Below are positions 26,422 to 36,061 of a DNA stretch of 64,000 nucleotides, piece after piece; the first letter of the stretch is position 1, and each line of letters starts with the position of its first letter. Location of the stretch: the NCBI GenBank assembly GCA_963728975.1, contig CAVSMF010000001.1, positions 682,001 to 746,000 on the forward strand, in the 5' to 3' direction. The notes beneath the pieces were generated by a model. That model was not told the DNA's origin and made no database searches. It worked only from the letters and a program-made list of their open reading frames with translations. This stretch comes from DATFCK01 sp963728975 (GTDB lineage: Bacteria; Verrucomicrobiota; Verrucomicrobiia; Chthoniobacterales; UBA10450). A program made the translations under genes and the position numbers.

Positions 26422-28326
26422 TCAGGCTAGGGCGGGCTCGGCCGCGACTTTGCGCCGGGTCCGCTCGGTCGGTTCCACCGGTTCGTTTTGCATGGTGAAA
26501 TCCTTTTCCCGTCCGGGCAGGCTGTATTCGTAAGGTCCGCGGTAGGCCACGGGAGTTTGCACGAAATTGCCGTGGGGCGGAGGCGAGGGTGCGGTCCATT
26601 CCAACGTGGTCGCTTCCCACGGGTTATCGTTCACTTTCTTACCGTGCTTGATGCTCCAGAAAAAGTTGATGATAAACGGGATTTGAGCCAGACCCATGAT
26701 CCAGGCGGCCCAGGAAATGGGGGTGTTCCACTGGAAGCCGGTCAAACCCCAGACGTGTTCGGCGCCGTAAGTCCAGCCCTGCCCGCCATCGTACCAACGG
26801 CGATGCATGCCGAGCATGCCCTGGAGAAACATGGGCAGGAAGATCACATTCATGCAGATGAGCGAAGGCCAGAAATGGACCTTGCCCCAGAACTCGCTCA
26901 TCATTCGGCCGGTAGCCTTCGGGAACCAATAGTAAACGCCGGCGAACAGGCCGAAGATCGTGCCCGGGGCGACAATATAATGGAAATGCGCGATCACATA
27001 GTAAGTGTCGTGCAAATAGAGATCGGCGGTGTTGAAGGCGAGCGGGATGCCGGTTAGGCCGCCAATTCCGAACATGGGAAGAAAGGCGGTGGCAAAGAGC
27101 ATGGGAACGTTAAACCGGATGGAGCCGCCCCAGAGCGAAATCAGGAAGGCGCTCAGAATGATCACTGAAGGGATGGAGATGATCAGGGTAGTGGTTTGGA
27201 AAAAGGCGCTGACCGCCGCGCCCATGCCTGTCAGCCACATGTGGTGGGCCCAGACAATGAAAGAAAGAAAGCCGATGACGAGCACCGAAAAGACCAGCGA
27301 CTTATAGCCCCAGAGCGGTTTGCGCGAATTGTTAGCCAAAATCTCGGCGACGATCCCCATGGCGGGGAGAATCAGCACGTAAACTTCCGGATGCCCGAGA
27401 AACCAGAACAGGTGCTGCCACAAAAGCGGGCTGCCTCCTCCGCTGACATGCAACGGCGCGCCGTTAACCACAAGGCCGGTCGGCAGAAAGAAACTTGTTC
27501 CCGCCACCCGGTCCATCAGCTGCATGACGATGGCCGATTCCAGCGGGGGAAAGGCCAGGAGCAACAGAAACGCGGTTACAAACTGGGCCCAGACAAAAAA
27601 CGGCAGACGCATCCAGGTCAGGCCTTTGGCCCGCAATTGGATGATGGTGGTGATGAAATTCACCGCCCCGAGCAAGGAAGAGGTGATCAGAAAAATGAAT
27701 CCGATCAGCCATAGAGTCTGCCCGTTGAACAGGAGGTTGTAAGTGGGCCCCTTGTCAATGATATCGGTTAGCGGGGTGTAAGAAGTCCAGCCGCTCTTGG
27801 CCGCGCCGCCGGGAACGAAAAAACTGGTCAGCATGATTACTCCGCCGACGGCAAACGCCCAAAAGCTGGCCGCATTTACTTTCGGGAAGGTCATGTCCGG
27901 CGCGCCGATTTGCAGCGGCACCACAAAATTGCCGAAAGCGGCGAAGGCGACCGGGACAATCCCGAGAAAGATCATGATCGTGCCGTGCATCGCGCCCAAT
28001 GAATTGTAAAACTCGGGGGTCATTTTTCCGCCGGGCATGCTGCCGGAGCCAAACAGGCGATCGATGGCGGGACCGATCAAGGGCAAGGCCCGGCCCGGAT
28101 AAGCCAGTTGAAAGCGCATCAGCATCATCAAGCAAAATCCAAGGAACAAAAAGGTAAGGCCGCAGATGCCGTACTGGATGCCGATCATTTTGTGGTCGGT
28201 GGAAAAAATGTATTTCCGCCAAAACCCCAGCTCATGATGGTCATGTCCCTCCGGGTGGTGGTCTGCGTTTGCAGAGGGCGGTGAATGCGGATCGTGGTGG
28301 CTACCGAGAGAAGCAGATGCGTCCAT
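26422..28326 (-). CDS. coxA: Cytochrome c oxidase subunit I (A-type)
   Basis: A 634-residue, twelve-helix catalytic subunit with low-spin heme, heme a3 and CuB. Visible: His, Glu and cross-linked Tyr of WFLGHPEVYVLILP (about residue 312), CuB histidines in VWAHHMW and the heme ligands in YYVIAHFHYIVAPG. The D-channel Asp in GAPDMTFPKVN and its Asn are present. At the position of the canonical K-channel Lys (PTGIKVF in other A-types), the sequence is PSVIILS, with Ile390. ATG 28326 is preferred over TTG 28347. The N-terminus is His-rich and the C-terminus extended. It heads an operon with coxC, subunit IV, two small proteins and coxB. Confidence 0.95.
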   Translation of the reverse strand: MDASASLGSHHDPHSPPSANADHHPEGHDHHELGFWRKYIFSTDHKMIGIQYGICGLTFLFLGFCLMMLMRFQLAYPGRALPLIGPAIDRLFGSGSMPGGKMTPEFYNSLGAMHGTIMIFLGIVPVAFAAFGNFVVPLQIGAPDMTFPKVNAASFWAFAVGGVIMLTSFFVPGGAAKSGWTSYTPLTDIIDKGPTYNLLFNGQTLWLIGFIFLITSSLLGAVNFITTIIQLRAKGLTWMRLPFFVWAQFVTAFLLLLAFPPLESAIVMQLMDRVAGTSFFLPTGLVVNGAPLHVSGGGSPLLWQHLFWFLGHPEVYVLILPAMGIVAEILANNSRKPLWGYKSLVFSVLVIGFLSFIVWAHHMWLTGMGAAVSAFFQTTTLIISIPSVIILSAFLISLWGGSIRFNVPMLFATAFLPMFGIGGLTGIPLAFNTADLYLHDTYYVIAHFHYIVAPGTIFGLFAGVYYWFPKATGRMMSEFWGKVHFWPSLICMNVIFLPMFLQGMLGMHRRWYDGGQGWTYGAEHVWGLTGFQWNTPISWAAWIMGLAQIPFIINFFWSIKHGKKVNDNPWEATTLEWTAPSPPPHGNFVQTPVAYRGPYEYSLPGREKDFTMQNEPVEPTERTRRKVAAEPALA

Positions 28327-28539
28327 TGGCGAAAAGTTCGGCTCCAATATCGAAAGAGAACCGCTTATTGCAAAGTCCGAAATTCAATGAAAAAGAGAAT
28401 GCTTTTCTGCCCGGCCTGACGGGCGCCGGTTGGATCGCCTGGAAAAACGGCGTTGCCGGCCCGTCCTTCGGCCATATTGCCAGGGTCCAAAGGCGATCGA
28501 TAGACAAATCACGCCGGCTGGAAAACCGATGCTCCTGCT

Positions 28540-28854
28540 TTAATCGGCGTTTTCTTCCGCTTTTTCGCCCCGCTTTACGATGTCACCGGCTTTGAACAGG
28601 ATGCCCTCGGCGATCTCCCGCCAAAGTTTGTTCTTCCGAAGCAACCACTCGAGATCCATCGAGAAATGTTTGAACTCTTCCTTCTGCGCGTTCTCCATCA
28701 CTTCCCGGGCGCTCTCATCCTTTTCCACGGCCATGCGCTGTTCGTACCAGTTGATCGCTTCCGCTTCCTCGGTCAGCGACGCGATCATTCGGGCAAAGGT
28801 GCGCGTTTGCTCCGGCAGTTCCTTCGGCGGTTCGTGATATTGATCAAATCCCAT
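28540..28854 (-). CDS. Encapsulated-ferritin-like protein (EncFtn family)
   Basis: A 104-residue, two-helix protein resembling EncFtn, the encapsulin cargo ferroxidase that works as a decamer. The start MGFDQYHEPPKELPEQTRTF and the core EEAEAINWYEQRMAVEKDES are family-typical. The iron-site residues expected near Glu32, Glu59/60 and His63 (KEEFKHF) are present, with Trp36 and Tyr37. The C-terminus has no obvious encapsulin-targeting peptide, and no encapsulin gene lies in this window. It overlaps the end of a thioredoxin reductase relic by 11 nt. I infer an iron-oxidising role, but it could belong to a relative not linked to a shell. Confidence 0.7.
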   Translation of the reverse strand: MGFDQYHEPPKELPEQTRTFARMIASLTEEAEAINWYEQRMAVEKDESAREVMENAQKEEFKHFSMDLEWLLRKNKLWREIAEGILFKAGDIVKRGEKAEENAD

Positions 28855-29420
28855 TTTCGTTCTCCTGCGGTTGTCCTGGTTTATCCGCGCCCTTCGGCAC
28901 CGTCTCTTCCTCCCGGAGCTGCCGGTCGCGAAACCGGCGCAGTTGATGGTTGCGCAGACTTTCCTCGAATAAATCGCGGTTGATTGCCTGCGCGGCCGTC
29001 GCTCCCTGTCCCGCGGCGATGATCATCTGGCAATTGGCGGCGGATGACGCCGTTCATTCCGTTGATCCCGGCAGCGGAACGAAGAAAATACCGGCCGGCC
29101 AGCAGGAGACGGCTTCGCCCATGTAAATGTTCCGATCGCCGGCTGCGGCGCACAAAAAAACCACCGCTTTCGGCTCTTCACATCGACGATTTCGTCGGCG
29201 CGAAATCCGCTCGCGAGGCCTCTGGGCCTGTTGCCGGACCGAACTTTCAGCATGGATCGTTGCCGAGTCGCCGCCGCGATGGGAAAACCGAAATAATTCT
29301 TCATCACACTTCGGCTCCAAATGTCGCCATGGAATGCGCCGGAATCGATTACCAGGCCGTCCGCAGCTGGGCCCGCGCCGAGATAGATCGCAGTCTTGTT
29401 TCATTCCAGCGCCATTCTCA
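28844..29420 (-). pseudogene. Thioredoxin-reductase-like FAD enzyme, degraded
   Basis: The last segment reads IIAAGQGATAAQAINRDLFE, the typical C-terminal FAD-binding end of thioredoxin-reductase-like flavoproteins. Upstream on the same strand, pieces such as TIYLGAGPAADGLVIDSGA and VMKNYFGFP resemble the N-terminal dinucleotide-binding and GFP segments, but they lie in other frames and the middle is missing. No single ORF spans it. The end overlaps the ferritin-like gene, so the pair may once have been an operon linking NADPH reduction with iron storage. Confidence 0.5.
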
Positions 29421-29444
29421 CGCCATGCAACCAGGTTTAAGCAA

Positions 29445-30335
29445 CTAAAATGAAGGTTGTGGCATCGGATTCCCGGCCGATGATCCCCAGCGTTCGACGT
29501 TTACTCGGTCATGTAGCTGGATCTTGCTAGGTTGTTCGCCTGCGGAAAATTGCATTTTTTTGTCCGGCGAACTACTCATCTGAGAGAGTAGGCTTCGCAA
29601 TTTTCGCTCCAATACATCCGGTTTTCGTCGCCCTATTTTCCCGGTTCCGCGGTGCGCATTCCACCATTTCGATAACCGCACCGCCGGAATTTCCGGAATC
29701 GCCTTGCCGGTTGCGGTGTAATGCGATGTGTCGTTAAACAGGGTTAACCGCGCCTGGGTCGGATTACGGAAATCAACAATGTTTAGGGCCGCGGGGTTCT
29801 GATCGAGATTATCTCGATAGCGCCGCGGATCAAACCCAAGCAACGAACTTAGGAGCAATCGAATCGTTCCCTTATGAGACACGATCAGCAGCGTTTCCCC
29901 GGGGTGTTGCCGCACCAGCTCGAGCAAAGCCGGCAGCGCCCGCGCCGTCACCGCCAGGCCGCTCTCCCCGTCCTTGGGAGCGAAAGTGTACGGGTCTTTC
30001 TCCCACTCGGAGGCTTCCTCGGGAAACCGCTCTTCCACTTCCCGGCGCGTCATCTCTTCCCAATGCCCATGGGAGATTTCCCTGAAACCATCGCGCTCCT
30101 GCACCTTGAGACCGTGCGGCTCAGCCAGGATATGCGCGGTCTCGATGGTTCGGCCCATCGGCGACGCGAACACAGCGGCAATCTTTTCGGCACTGAGTCG
30201 CTCGGCCAGGCGCCGGGTTTGTTCGCGCCCCTCTTCGGACAAAGGCACGTTGGTGGCCCCGGCAAAGCGATCTTCGGCACTCAGAATAGTGGCGCCATGG
30301 CGCACCATGAAGACGCGAGTGACGGATGATGCCAT
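29445..30335 (-). CDS. Histidine phosphatase family protein
   Basis: A 296-residue protein with a phosphoglycerate-mutase-like domain in residues 1-205. The RHG motif is VFMVRHGATILSAEDRF (His13 is the expected phospho-acceptor) and the second His is in LIVSHKGTIRLLL. GREQTRRLAERLSAEKI and FASPMGRTIETAHIL are further family blocks. The final about 85 residues (from AVRLSKWWNAHRG) are basic, low in structure, and unlike the family. The substrate cannot be deduced; such enzymes include cobalamin and sugar phosphatases. It is a single gene. Confidence 0.85.
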   Translation of the reverse strand: MASSVTRVFMVRHGATILSAEDRFAGATNVPLSEEGREQTRRLAERLSAEKIAAVFASPMGRTIETAHILAEPHGLKVQERDGFREISHGHWEEMTRREVEERFPEEASEWEKDPYTFAPKDGESGLAVTARALPALLELVRQHPGETLLIVSHKGTIRLLLSSLLGFDPRRYRDNLDQNPAALNIVDFRNPTQARLTLFNDTSHYTATGKAIPEIPAVRLSKWWNAHRGTGKIGRRKPDVLERKLRSLLSQMSSSPDKKMQFSAGEQPSKIQLHDRVNVERWGSSAGNPMPQPSF

Positions 30336-30639
30336 ACAAAATGGATTTCCTAACTGCTGCGAGCTCTAACCACGGCCAATCCTGAAGCCTTCCCGGAATG
30401 CTGCCAAGCCGAATTGACGCGGGAAACCGCGCCCGAGAAAGAACCCGTTTTTGCCGCCGGATGTGCGTCCGGATCAGCAGCACAGAAACCACGGTCATTT
30501 TACCGGTCCAACCGGCTCCGCCAAATAATCCTTTTACCGATGCCAAGATCGGTCTTCCGCCGATTGTCCGCGCTTACCGGTTAGGCATGATGCCGGCATT
30601 ACGCAACCGAACCGCATCCCACTCGCTGTTGAAGAGAAA
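30336..30639. other. Intergenic stretch without recognised gene
   Basis: About 300 nt between the histidine phosphatase and the zinc-ribbon microprotein. Short ORFs on both strands overlap each other and have no coding signs. No repeat or RNA gene was seen. Confidence 0.5.
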
Positions 30640-30870
30640 TTGAATTGGCTGAAGCAGCTGGACCGCTGGCGGCCGTGGAGGTCGCTGGACGATAAACGCC
30701 TCTGCCTGGGCTGCGGCCGAATTATCACCGGGCACGACATCAACTTAATCGGCGGAAGCAACGATTACGAGCCTGTCAGTTTACATTGTCCCACCCGGAA
30801 TTGTGCGTCGATTCCGATGGATTGGGTCCTGCCAAACGGCCAGCCGAAAGCGGAGCGCCGTCAAAAGTGA
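30640..30870 (+). CDS. Small zinc-ribbon-like protein
   Basis: A 76-residue protein starting at TTG 30640; no ATG precedes it in frame. A CLGCGR pair and a later HCPTRNC pair give a four-Cys pattern likely to bind zinc, followed by SIPMDWVLPN. The spacing suggests a compact zinc ribbon. I do not recognise a named family, although I have the impression that such short proteins recur in verrucomicrobial genomes. It is not in an evident operon. Confidence 0.5.
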   Translation: MNWLKQLDRWRPWRSLDDKRLCLGCGRIITGHDINLIGGSNDYEPVSLHCPTRNCASIPMDWVLPNGQPKAERRQK

Positions 30871-30929
30871 GACTGGCAAGCGCCGGCAATAAATGAGGAA
30901 CCGCCGGTCAGTCGTCCGCAACCTTCAGG

Positions 30930-31859
30930 TCAGCGGATGCGCTCCCATCGGGCGGGATTGTTGCGGACGAATAAAATCGGGATGACCACCGCTCCAGCCG
31001 CGCTGGCGCCGATCAGAATGTAACTCAACATCGTCAGGGTCGGGTCGCCGGCAGTTCGCCCGATTCCAAACCGCACCAGCACAATGAGGCAGGCAACCGC
31101 CAGTGACTCGCTCAGTGAAAACCGAATCCAACGGCTTCGGCGTTGAGCCCTGGCGAAAAAATCGAATTCCGTTTGAACAGCATCGAAGCGCGGGGCCGGA
31201 AGTTTTCGCGCCGCGCCTTCAAGGGCACCGCGCCGATCCGGGGCGCTATTTTCCGGCCTGATTTTACGCGGCGGTAGATTTGCCGCCGGCAACCACTCTT
31301 CCCGTGGCGGCGGGCTGGGTTTCATCGGTTCAGGTTGCCTGCGGGCTTTAGGCTTTGACCGAACAACTGCCGGAGATTGCTCCGTGGGATCGACCGGGCG
31401 CGGTTTCGGTCTTCGGGGAACGATCGGAATTCTGGCCGGGGTTTTTGTGGCACTGCTCACGGCCGCTTCCGGTGGAGGTTGCGGGAGCGGTTTGCGCTCG
31501 ACCGATGGAACCACGGCGCCCCGATCAGGTTGCTGGGATGATTCCACCCGGTTTGTCGGTGACACATCGCGTTCCACCGGCAACGGCTCTGATTGATTTG
31601 ACGATTGAGACGCTGACTCTGTTTGCGGCTCCAGCTCCGGAAGTTTAACGGATCGAATCTGCGCTGGCAGCTCAGACACGGCGGGACCAGCAAGCGGCTG
31701 CTCCGGTTCAAGCGAGTAGCGATCTTCTGCGGGCGAGAGCGATTTTGGAGTCGCTCTCGCGCTGCCTGCGGTTTCGGCGGCGCGACGGGCCAATTTCCAA
31801 CCCACGGCAGCGCGGAAACCATCGGGGAAATTCAAGGACTCGCTCGGTATGAGGGCCAT
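30930..31859 (-). CDS. Proline-rich protein with two C-terminal membrane helices
   Basis: A 309-residue protein. Residues about 35-215 are rich in Pro, Ser and charged residues and appear disordered. The C-terminus has two hydrophobic segments (SESLAVACLIVLVRFGIG and LTMLSYILIGASAAGAVVIP), so the long N-terminal part is tethered to the membrane. No domain is recognised. It is divergent from dinB, with the two starts about 150 nt apart. Confidence 0.55.
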   Translation of the reverse strand: MALIPSESLNFPDGFRAAVGWKLARRAAETAGSARATPKSLSPAEDRYSLEPEQPLAGPAVSELPAQIRSVKLPELEPQTESASQSSNQSEPLPVERDVSPTNRVESSQQPDRGAVVPSVERKPLPQPPPEAAVSSATKTPARIPIVPRRPKPRPVDPTEQSPAVVRSKPKARRQPEPMKPSPPPREEWLPAANLPPRKIRPENSAPDRRGALEGAARKLPAPRFDAVQTEFDFFARAQRRSRWIRFSLSESLAVACLIVLVRFGIGRTAGDPTLTMLSYILIGASAAGAVVIPILFVRNNPARWERIR

Positions 31860-32008
31860 TGTTTTTATCGTTAACTATTGGAGGTATGGATTCAAGACTA
31901 TTCCGCCTCCAATCCCCCGGATGGTCCCTGTTTGCCGGTTTCCCGCGCCCCCACCACCTCCATCGACCCGGGGTTAGACGTCCGCCTCCGAATCCAGCAA
32001 ATTTGGAC

Positions 32009-33070
32009 GTGCCCAACCAAACCTCGCCCCGCGCCATTGTCCACCTCGACATGGATTGCTTTTATGCTGCGATTGAAGTGCGGGACCAGCCGGCCCTGCG
32101 GGGAAAACCGGTGGGAGTGGGCGGGGCCCGGGACCGGCGCGGCGTCCTAACGACCTGCAATTACGAGGCGCGCAAATTCGGCGTGCATTCGGCCATGCCC
32201 ACCTTCATGGCGTTGCAACGCTGCCCGCAACTCATCGTTCTGCCTACCCGCTTTGACGTTTATCGCCGCGAAGCCGCTGTGGTCCGCGGCATTCTTCGGC
32301 GTTTTACCGACCTGATCGAGCCGCTCTCTTTGGATGAAGCGTATCTCGACCTGTCTTCTCATCCCGAACCGCCCGGAACCCTCGCCACCCGGATACGGGA
32401 ACTCATTTTTCAAGAAACCAAATTGACGGCTTCGGCCGGGATCGGGCCTAACAAGCTGGTGGCCAAGATCGCCAGCGAAATCAATAAGCCTAACGGGCAG
32501 TTCGAGGCGAGACCGGAGCAAGTTGCAGAGTTCATGCGAGACCTTCCGGTCCGCAAGATCTGGGGCATCGGACAAAAGACCGACCTGAAACTGCAACAAC
32601 GGGGCATTCATATCTGCAACGATCTGCAAACGCTTTCCCGAATCGAGCTCCAGGAACTTTTTGGAAAATTCGGGATCGAACTTTTCGATTTATGCCGTGG
32701 GATCGACCATCGTCCGGTTGAGCCCGACCGTCCCCGTAAATCGCTCAGCACAGAGGAGACATTTGCGGTCGATCTAATCAATCTCGAGCAGTGCCAGGAA
32801 AAGCTGGATGAACTTTATCAGGAACTGATGGCCGATCTGGCCCAGAAGGAAACCGGCCGGATCGTCCGGAAATCGTTTGTGAAACTGAAATTCAACGATT
32901 TCACCCGGACCACGGCGGAACGGGCCGGCCTGGGAACGGATTTGCAGGATTTCCGCGTTCTTTTGGCGGAGGCTTACGCCAGGACCGGCAAACCGGTGCG
33001 GTTGATCGGTCTGGGGGTCCGGTTTGCGGATGAAGTCGCCGCGGATGCGCAGATGCCTTTGCAGCTGTAA
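32009..33070 (+). CDS. dinB: DNA polymerase IV
   Basis: A 353-residue Y-family translesion polymerase. The catalytic Asp is in IVHLDMDCFYAAIE and the second acidic pair in LSLDEAYLDLS. GIGPNKLVAKIAS (finger region), the helix-hairpin-helix KIWGIGQKTDLKL and a little-finger domain with KSFVKLKFNDFTRTT follow. Start GTG 32009 gives the standard length; the frame is open to ATG 31886 but those residues do not fit the family. It is followed after 23 nt by the truncated D-lactate dehydrogenase copy on the same strand. Confidence 0.93.
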   Translation: MPNQTSPRAIVHLDMDCFYAAIEVRDQPALRGKPVGVGGARDRRGVLTTCNYEARKFGVHSAMPTFMALQRCPQLIVLPTRFDVYRREAAVVRGILRRFTDLIEPLSLDEAYLDLSSHPEPPGTLATRIRELIFQETKLTASAGIGPNKLVAKIASEINKPNGQFEARPEQVAEFMRDLPVRKIWGIGQKTDLKLQQRGIHICNDLQTLSRIELQELFGKFGIELFDLCRGIDHRPVEPDRPRKSLSTEETFAVDLINLEQCQEKLDELYQELMADLAQKETGRIVRKSFVKLKFNDFTRTTAERAGLGTDLQDFRVLLAEAYARTGKPVRLIGLGVRFADEVAADAQMPLQL

Positions 33071-33093
33071 CGAATTCGACAACTCAAATTGAC

Positions 33094-34996
33094 ATGACCG
33101 GCGCCCAGGAACGAAGAATTCGCAATACCGGCTGCGACGTTCGGTTTGATCAACTGACCCGGCGGCTTTACGCCACCGACGCTTCCATTTACCAGGTCGA
33201 GCCGGCCGCGGTTGCTTTTCCGCGCAGCGCCCAGGAAGCAACCTCGATTATTCGGGCGGCGGCGGACTGCCAGCTATCGGTCACTCCGCGCGGCGCGGGA
33301 ACCAGCTTGTCGGGCGGAGCGATTGGCGAGGGAGTCGTGGTCGATTTTTCCCGCCATAACCGGCAGATCGGCAATCTCAATCTGGAGGGCCGGACGGTGC
33401 GGGTCGGGGCCGGCGTTGTGCTCGACCAGCTAAACGACTTTCTGCGCCCGCACGGATTTTGTTTCGGTCCCGACGTAGCGACCAGTTCGCGGGCGACTCT
33501 CGGCGGAATGATTGCCAACAATTCTTCCGGGGCCCGGGCGCCGTTTTACGGCACCACTGCCGATCACGTTATCGCCCTGGAAATCGTGCTGGCTGACGGA
33601 CGAATTGAGAAAGTCGGCCAAAAATCCGAGGCGCTGCGGCTCGAGTGCGATCGAGTCGAGAAGCTGGTTCGCGCTCATGCCGCGGAAATCGCCAAGCGTT
33701 TTCCTCCCGGACTGGTGAAACGGTGGCCCGGCTATGGAATCGAACGCTTTTCCCGTGCCCCGGGGAACCTGAATGAGATTCTGGCCGGGAGCGAAGGAAC
33801 CCTGGCCGCCATTTTTTCGGCCGACCTGAAAATCTCACCCTTGCCTTTGGAGAAGGCGTTAGGCCTTATCTTTTTCGCATCGGTTGAGGAAGCGATGCAG
33901 GCCACAGTGGAACTGCTTCCGTTGAAACCGGCGGCCATCGAACACATCGATCGCCCGTTGCTCGATCAAACCAGAGGACAGCTGCTTTTCCAGGCTGCCC
34001 GCGACCTGATGGAGCTGGACAGTCGCCCATGCCAGGCAATTTTGATTGTCGAATTTTACGACGATCTGGCGGATCGATTAACCGCGTTGCAATCGATGGG
34101 ACTGGGATTGCGCACCAAAATTGTGACCGATCCGGCGGAGATGAATCTGGTTTGGTCGGTTCGCAAAGCGGGTCTTTCCCTGGTAACCGGATGTATCGGC
34201 CCGGCCAAACCGGTCGCCTTCATTGAGGATGCGGCGGTTCGCCCCGCCCAACTCCCAGCTTACGTGGCCGGGTTGAAATCGATCCTGCATCCGCTTGGAT
34301 TGAACGCCAGTTTCTATGGGCACGCCGCCGCCGGACTGCTGCATGTCCGCCCGGTCCTCGACCTGCATAGCCCGACCGACTTGAAAAAATTCCGGCAGGT
34401 AGCCGATCAAACTTCCGCCCTGGTCCGGGAGTTCAAGGGCTCGCTTTCGGCCGAGCACGGAGTGGGCATCGCCCGCACCGAATACATGCAAGAGCAACTT
34501 GGCGATGACCTCCTGGATCTGATGCGACAGATCAAGCAGACGTTCGATCCGAAGAATCTTTTCAATCCGGGAAAAATCCTGGGCGACGACCGGCACCGCA
34601 TCGACACCGGTTTACGAAATAATTTCGAGCAACCTATCGACATTCCATTTACTCCACGGCTGGCTTTCGCATTTAAAGATCGTTCGTTCGTCGGCAATCT
34701 GGAGCAATGCAACGGGTGCGGCGGCTGCCGGAAAGAAGAGCCTACCATGTGTCCGACTTTCCTGGCGACGGGCGAGGAAATCATGTCCACCCGGGGCCGG
34801 GCCAACATCATCCGGGCGGCGCTGGAGCTGAAGAAGATCGGTGGGGATGACCCGCTTCGTTCGGCCGAGCTCGATGCCGCCTTGAGCAACTGTCTTTCCT
34901 GCAAAGGGTGCACGCCGGAATGTCCGTCCAACGTCAACCTGGCTCTGCTTAAAGCGGAGTTGCTTTACGCCCGCCATCGTCGTTATGGGCTGCCGT
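33094..34996 (+). pseudogene. 3'-truncated copy of FAD/Fe-S D-lactate dehydrogenase-type gene
   Basis: Encodes the first about 634 of 954 residues of the same protein as 44151-47015. It keeps FAD_binding_4, FAD-oxidase C and both 4Fe-4S clusters (CNGCGGCRKEEPTMCP, CLSCKGCTPECPSN) and stops at RRYGLP, where the sequence enters a transposase element at 34996. The frame then reads on to 35265 through non-homologous residues. Both C-terminal CCG domains, needed in the family for the last electron-transfer part, are missing. Bases 33301-34996 are about 99% identical to the second copy, while the first 207 nt differ at about one base in four. Confidence 0.9.
33301..34996 (+). repeat. Direct repeat, upstream copy (1.7 kb, about 99% identical to 44358-46053)
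   Basis: Constant offset of 11,057 bp to the second copy with no indels. Hand comparison finds about 14 substitutions in roughly 1.7 kb. Identity falls abruptly to about 75% upstream of 33301 and to nothing downstream of 34996. Confidence 0.9.
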
Positions 34997-35008
34997 ATAA
35001 ATATTCTA

Positions 35009-36058
35009 GGGTCAAATCTAAACCTTTAATATTTCTCGGGCAAGTTTGCGCGTGGCGGCGGGGTTATGTCTTAAGTGCGTTCGGCGAATTCGCTGGGCAA
35101 CCGCCGCATAGTCCAGTCCACCAAACATTTCGCCAATTTCCCGCAGCGTTTTGGTTCCGCTCTCCCAAATCATCCACATCGCCACGTTGCGTGCCTTTAA
35201 CCCCCAGTCGCCCCGTCCAATCAATCGCTCCGGCTCTATCCGATACTTTTTCCCCACTCTGTTGAGTATTTCCTCGGCATCGATCTCAGACGCTGCCGCT
35301 CGACGCAATGAAGTGATTTCCCGCTCTTCTTTGTCCCAGCCTTTTACCCGATCCCGCACAGCCTGGACAAAGGATTCATCGCCCAAAACCGCCTGCCAGC
35401 GCACCGCTTCAAAAGGATTCTCGATCTCGCCCACCAAGCCTTCCTCCACATAACGTCGGTAACGCAGCCGGGCTGTCCTTTTTGGCCTCCCCATTTCATT
35501 TAATACCAGTCCCTCCTCCACAAAGGCAAAAGGCTGGCTTAAACCCGCGTAGCCCCCATAGCTATTCCACTGAAAACGACGCAGCCGCTCCCGGCGTTCC
35601 ACTGGACTGCCCTGGCCAAGTCTCAATCCCCGGACCGGATTCAGATGCACATAGCGGCTCAGCGCGAGTAAATGCTCTCCTCCCTGGACCAGAAAACTCT
35701 TGTATCGCCCTTGAAAGAGGTGACCGCTAAAGCGATGCCGCCGATTAAACCAAACCGTGTAGGACACCATTAACCAGTGCATCCAGCGCCCCAGATTGGG
35801 CCGGTGCGTTTGCGCGACCAAGTGAAAATGGTTCGGCATCAGAACAAAGCATAAAATCGAGCAGTTAAACCGCTGCCCCGATTCGCTTAACAGCTCGAGG
35901 AATCGGGCGTGATCCTGGTCAGTCCGAAACACCCGCTGCCGCCCATTACCCCGGGCGCACACATGATAGATTGCGTTCTCAAACTCCACCCGCAGCGGCC
36001 GCGCCATCTCTCCACTTAGCGCATCAGGTCACAACTGTCAACTGTTTAGATGTGACCC
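35009..36058. mobile_element. RAYT (REP-associated tyrosine transposase) element with 15-bp inverted ends
   Basis: The transposase gene is bracketed by gggtcaaatctaaac (35009-35023) and gtttagatgtgaccc (36044-36058), which are inverted repeats with 14 of 15 matches. The left end lies 12 nt after the break in the truncated dehydrogenase gene, and the right end abuts an IS3 remnant. A complete unit of 1,050 bp with a transposase is therefore probable. Confidence 0.65.
35018..36007 (-). CDS. REP-associated tyrosine transposase (TnpA-REP, Y1 family)
   Basis: A 329-residue HUH-type transposase acting on single-stranded DNA. The HUH motif is in LMPNHFHLVAQTHRP, the Tyr region in LLALSRYVHLNPVRG and the segment GHLFQGRYKSFLVQ is typical. 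The extra C-terminal about 100 residues (GDWGLKARNVAMWMIWESGT, then EIGEMFGGLDYAAVAQRIRR) resemble a DnaA-like helix-turn-helix, as found in longer RAYTs. Intact. These proteins move or maintain REP palindromes, and one possible REP pair is seen at 54836-55000 in this window. Confidence 0.85.
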   Translation of the reverse strand: MARPLRVEFENAIYHVCARGNGRQRVFRTDQDHARFLELLSESGQRFNCSILCFVLMPNHFHLVAQTHRPNLGRWMHWLMVSYTVWFNRRHRFSGHLFQGRYKSFLVQGGEHLLALSRYVHLNPVRGLRLGQGSPVERRERLRRFQWNSYGGYAGLSQPFAFVEEGLVLNEMGRPKRTARLRYRRYVEEGLVGEIENPFEAVRWQAVLGDESFVQAVRDRVKGWDKEEREITSLRRAAASEIDAEEILNRVGKKYRIEPERLIGRGDWGLKARNVAMWMIWESGTKTLREIGEMFGGLDYAAVAQRIRRTHLRHNPAATRKLAREILKV

Positions 36059-36061
36059 CAA

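Noticed and set aside
25476..26498. Plus-strand ORF of 340 codons
   Set aside because: Antisense to cytochrome c oxidase subunit III.
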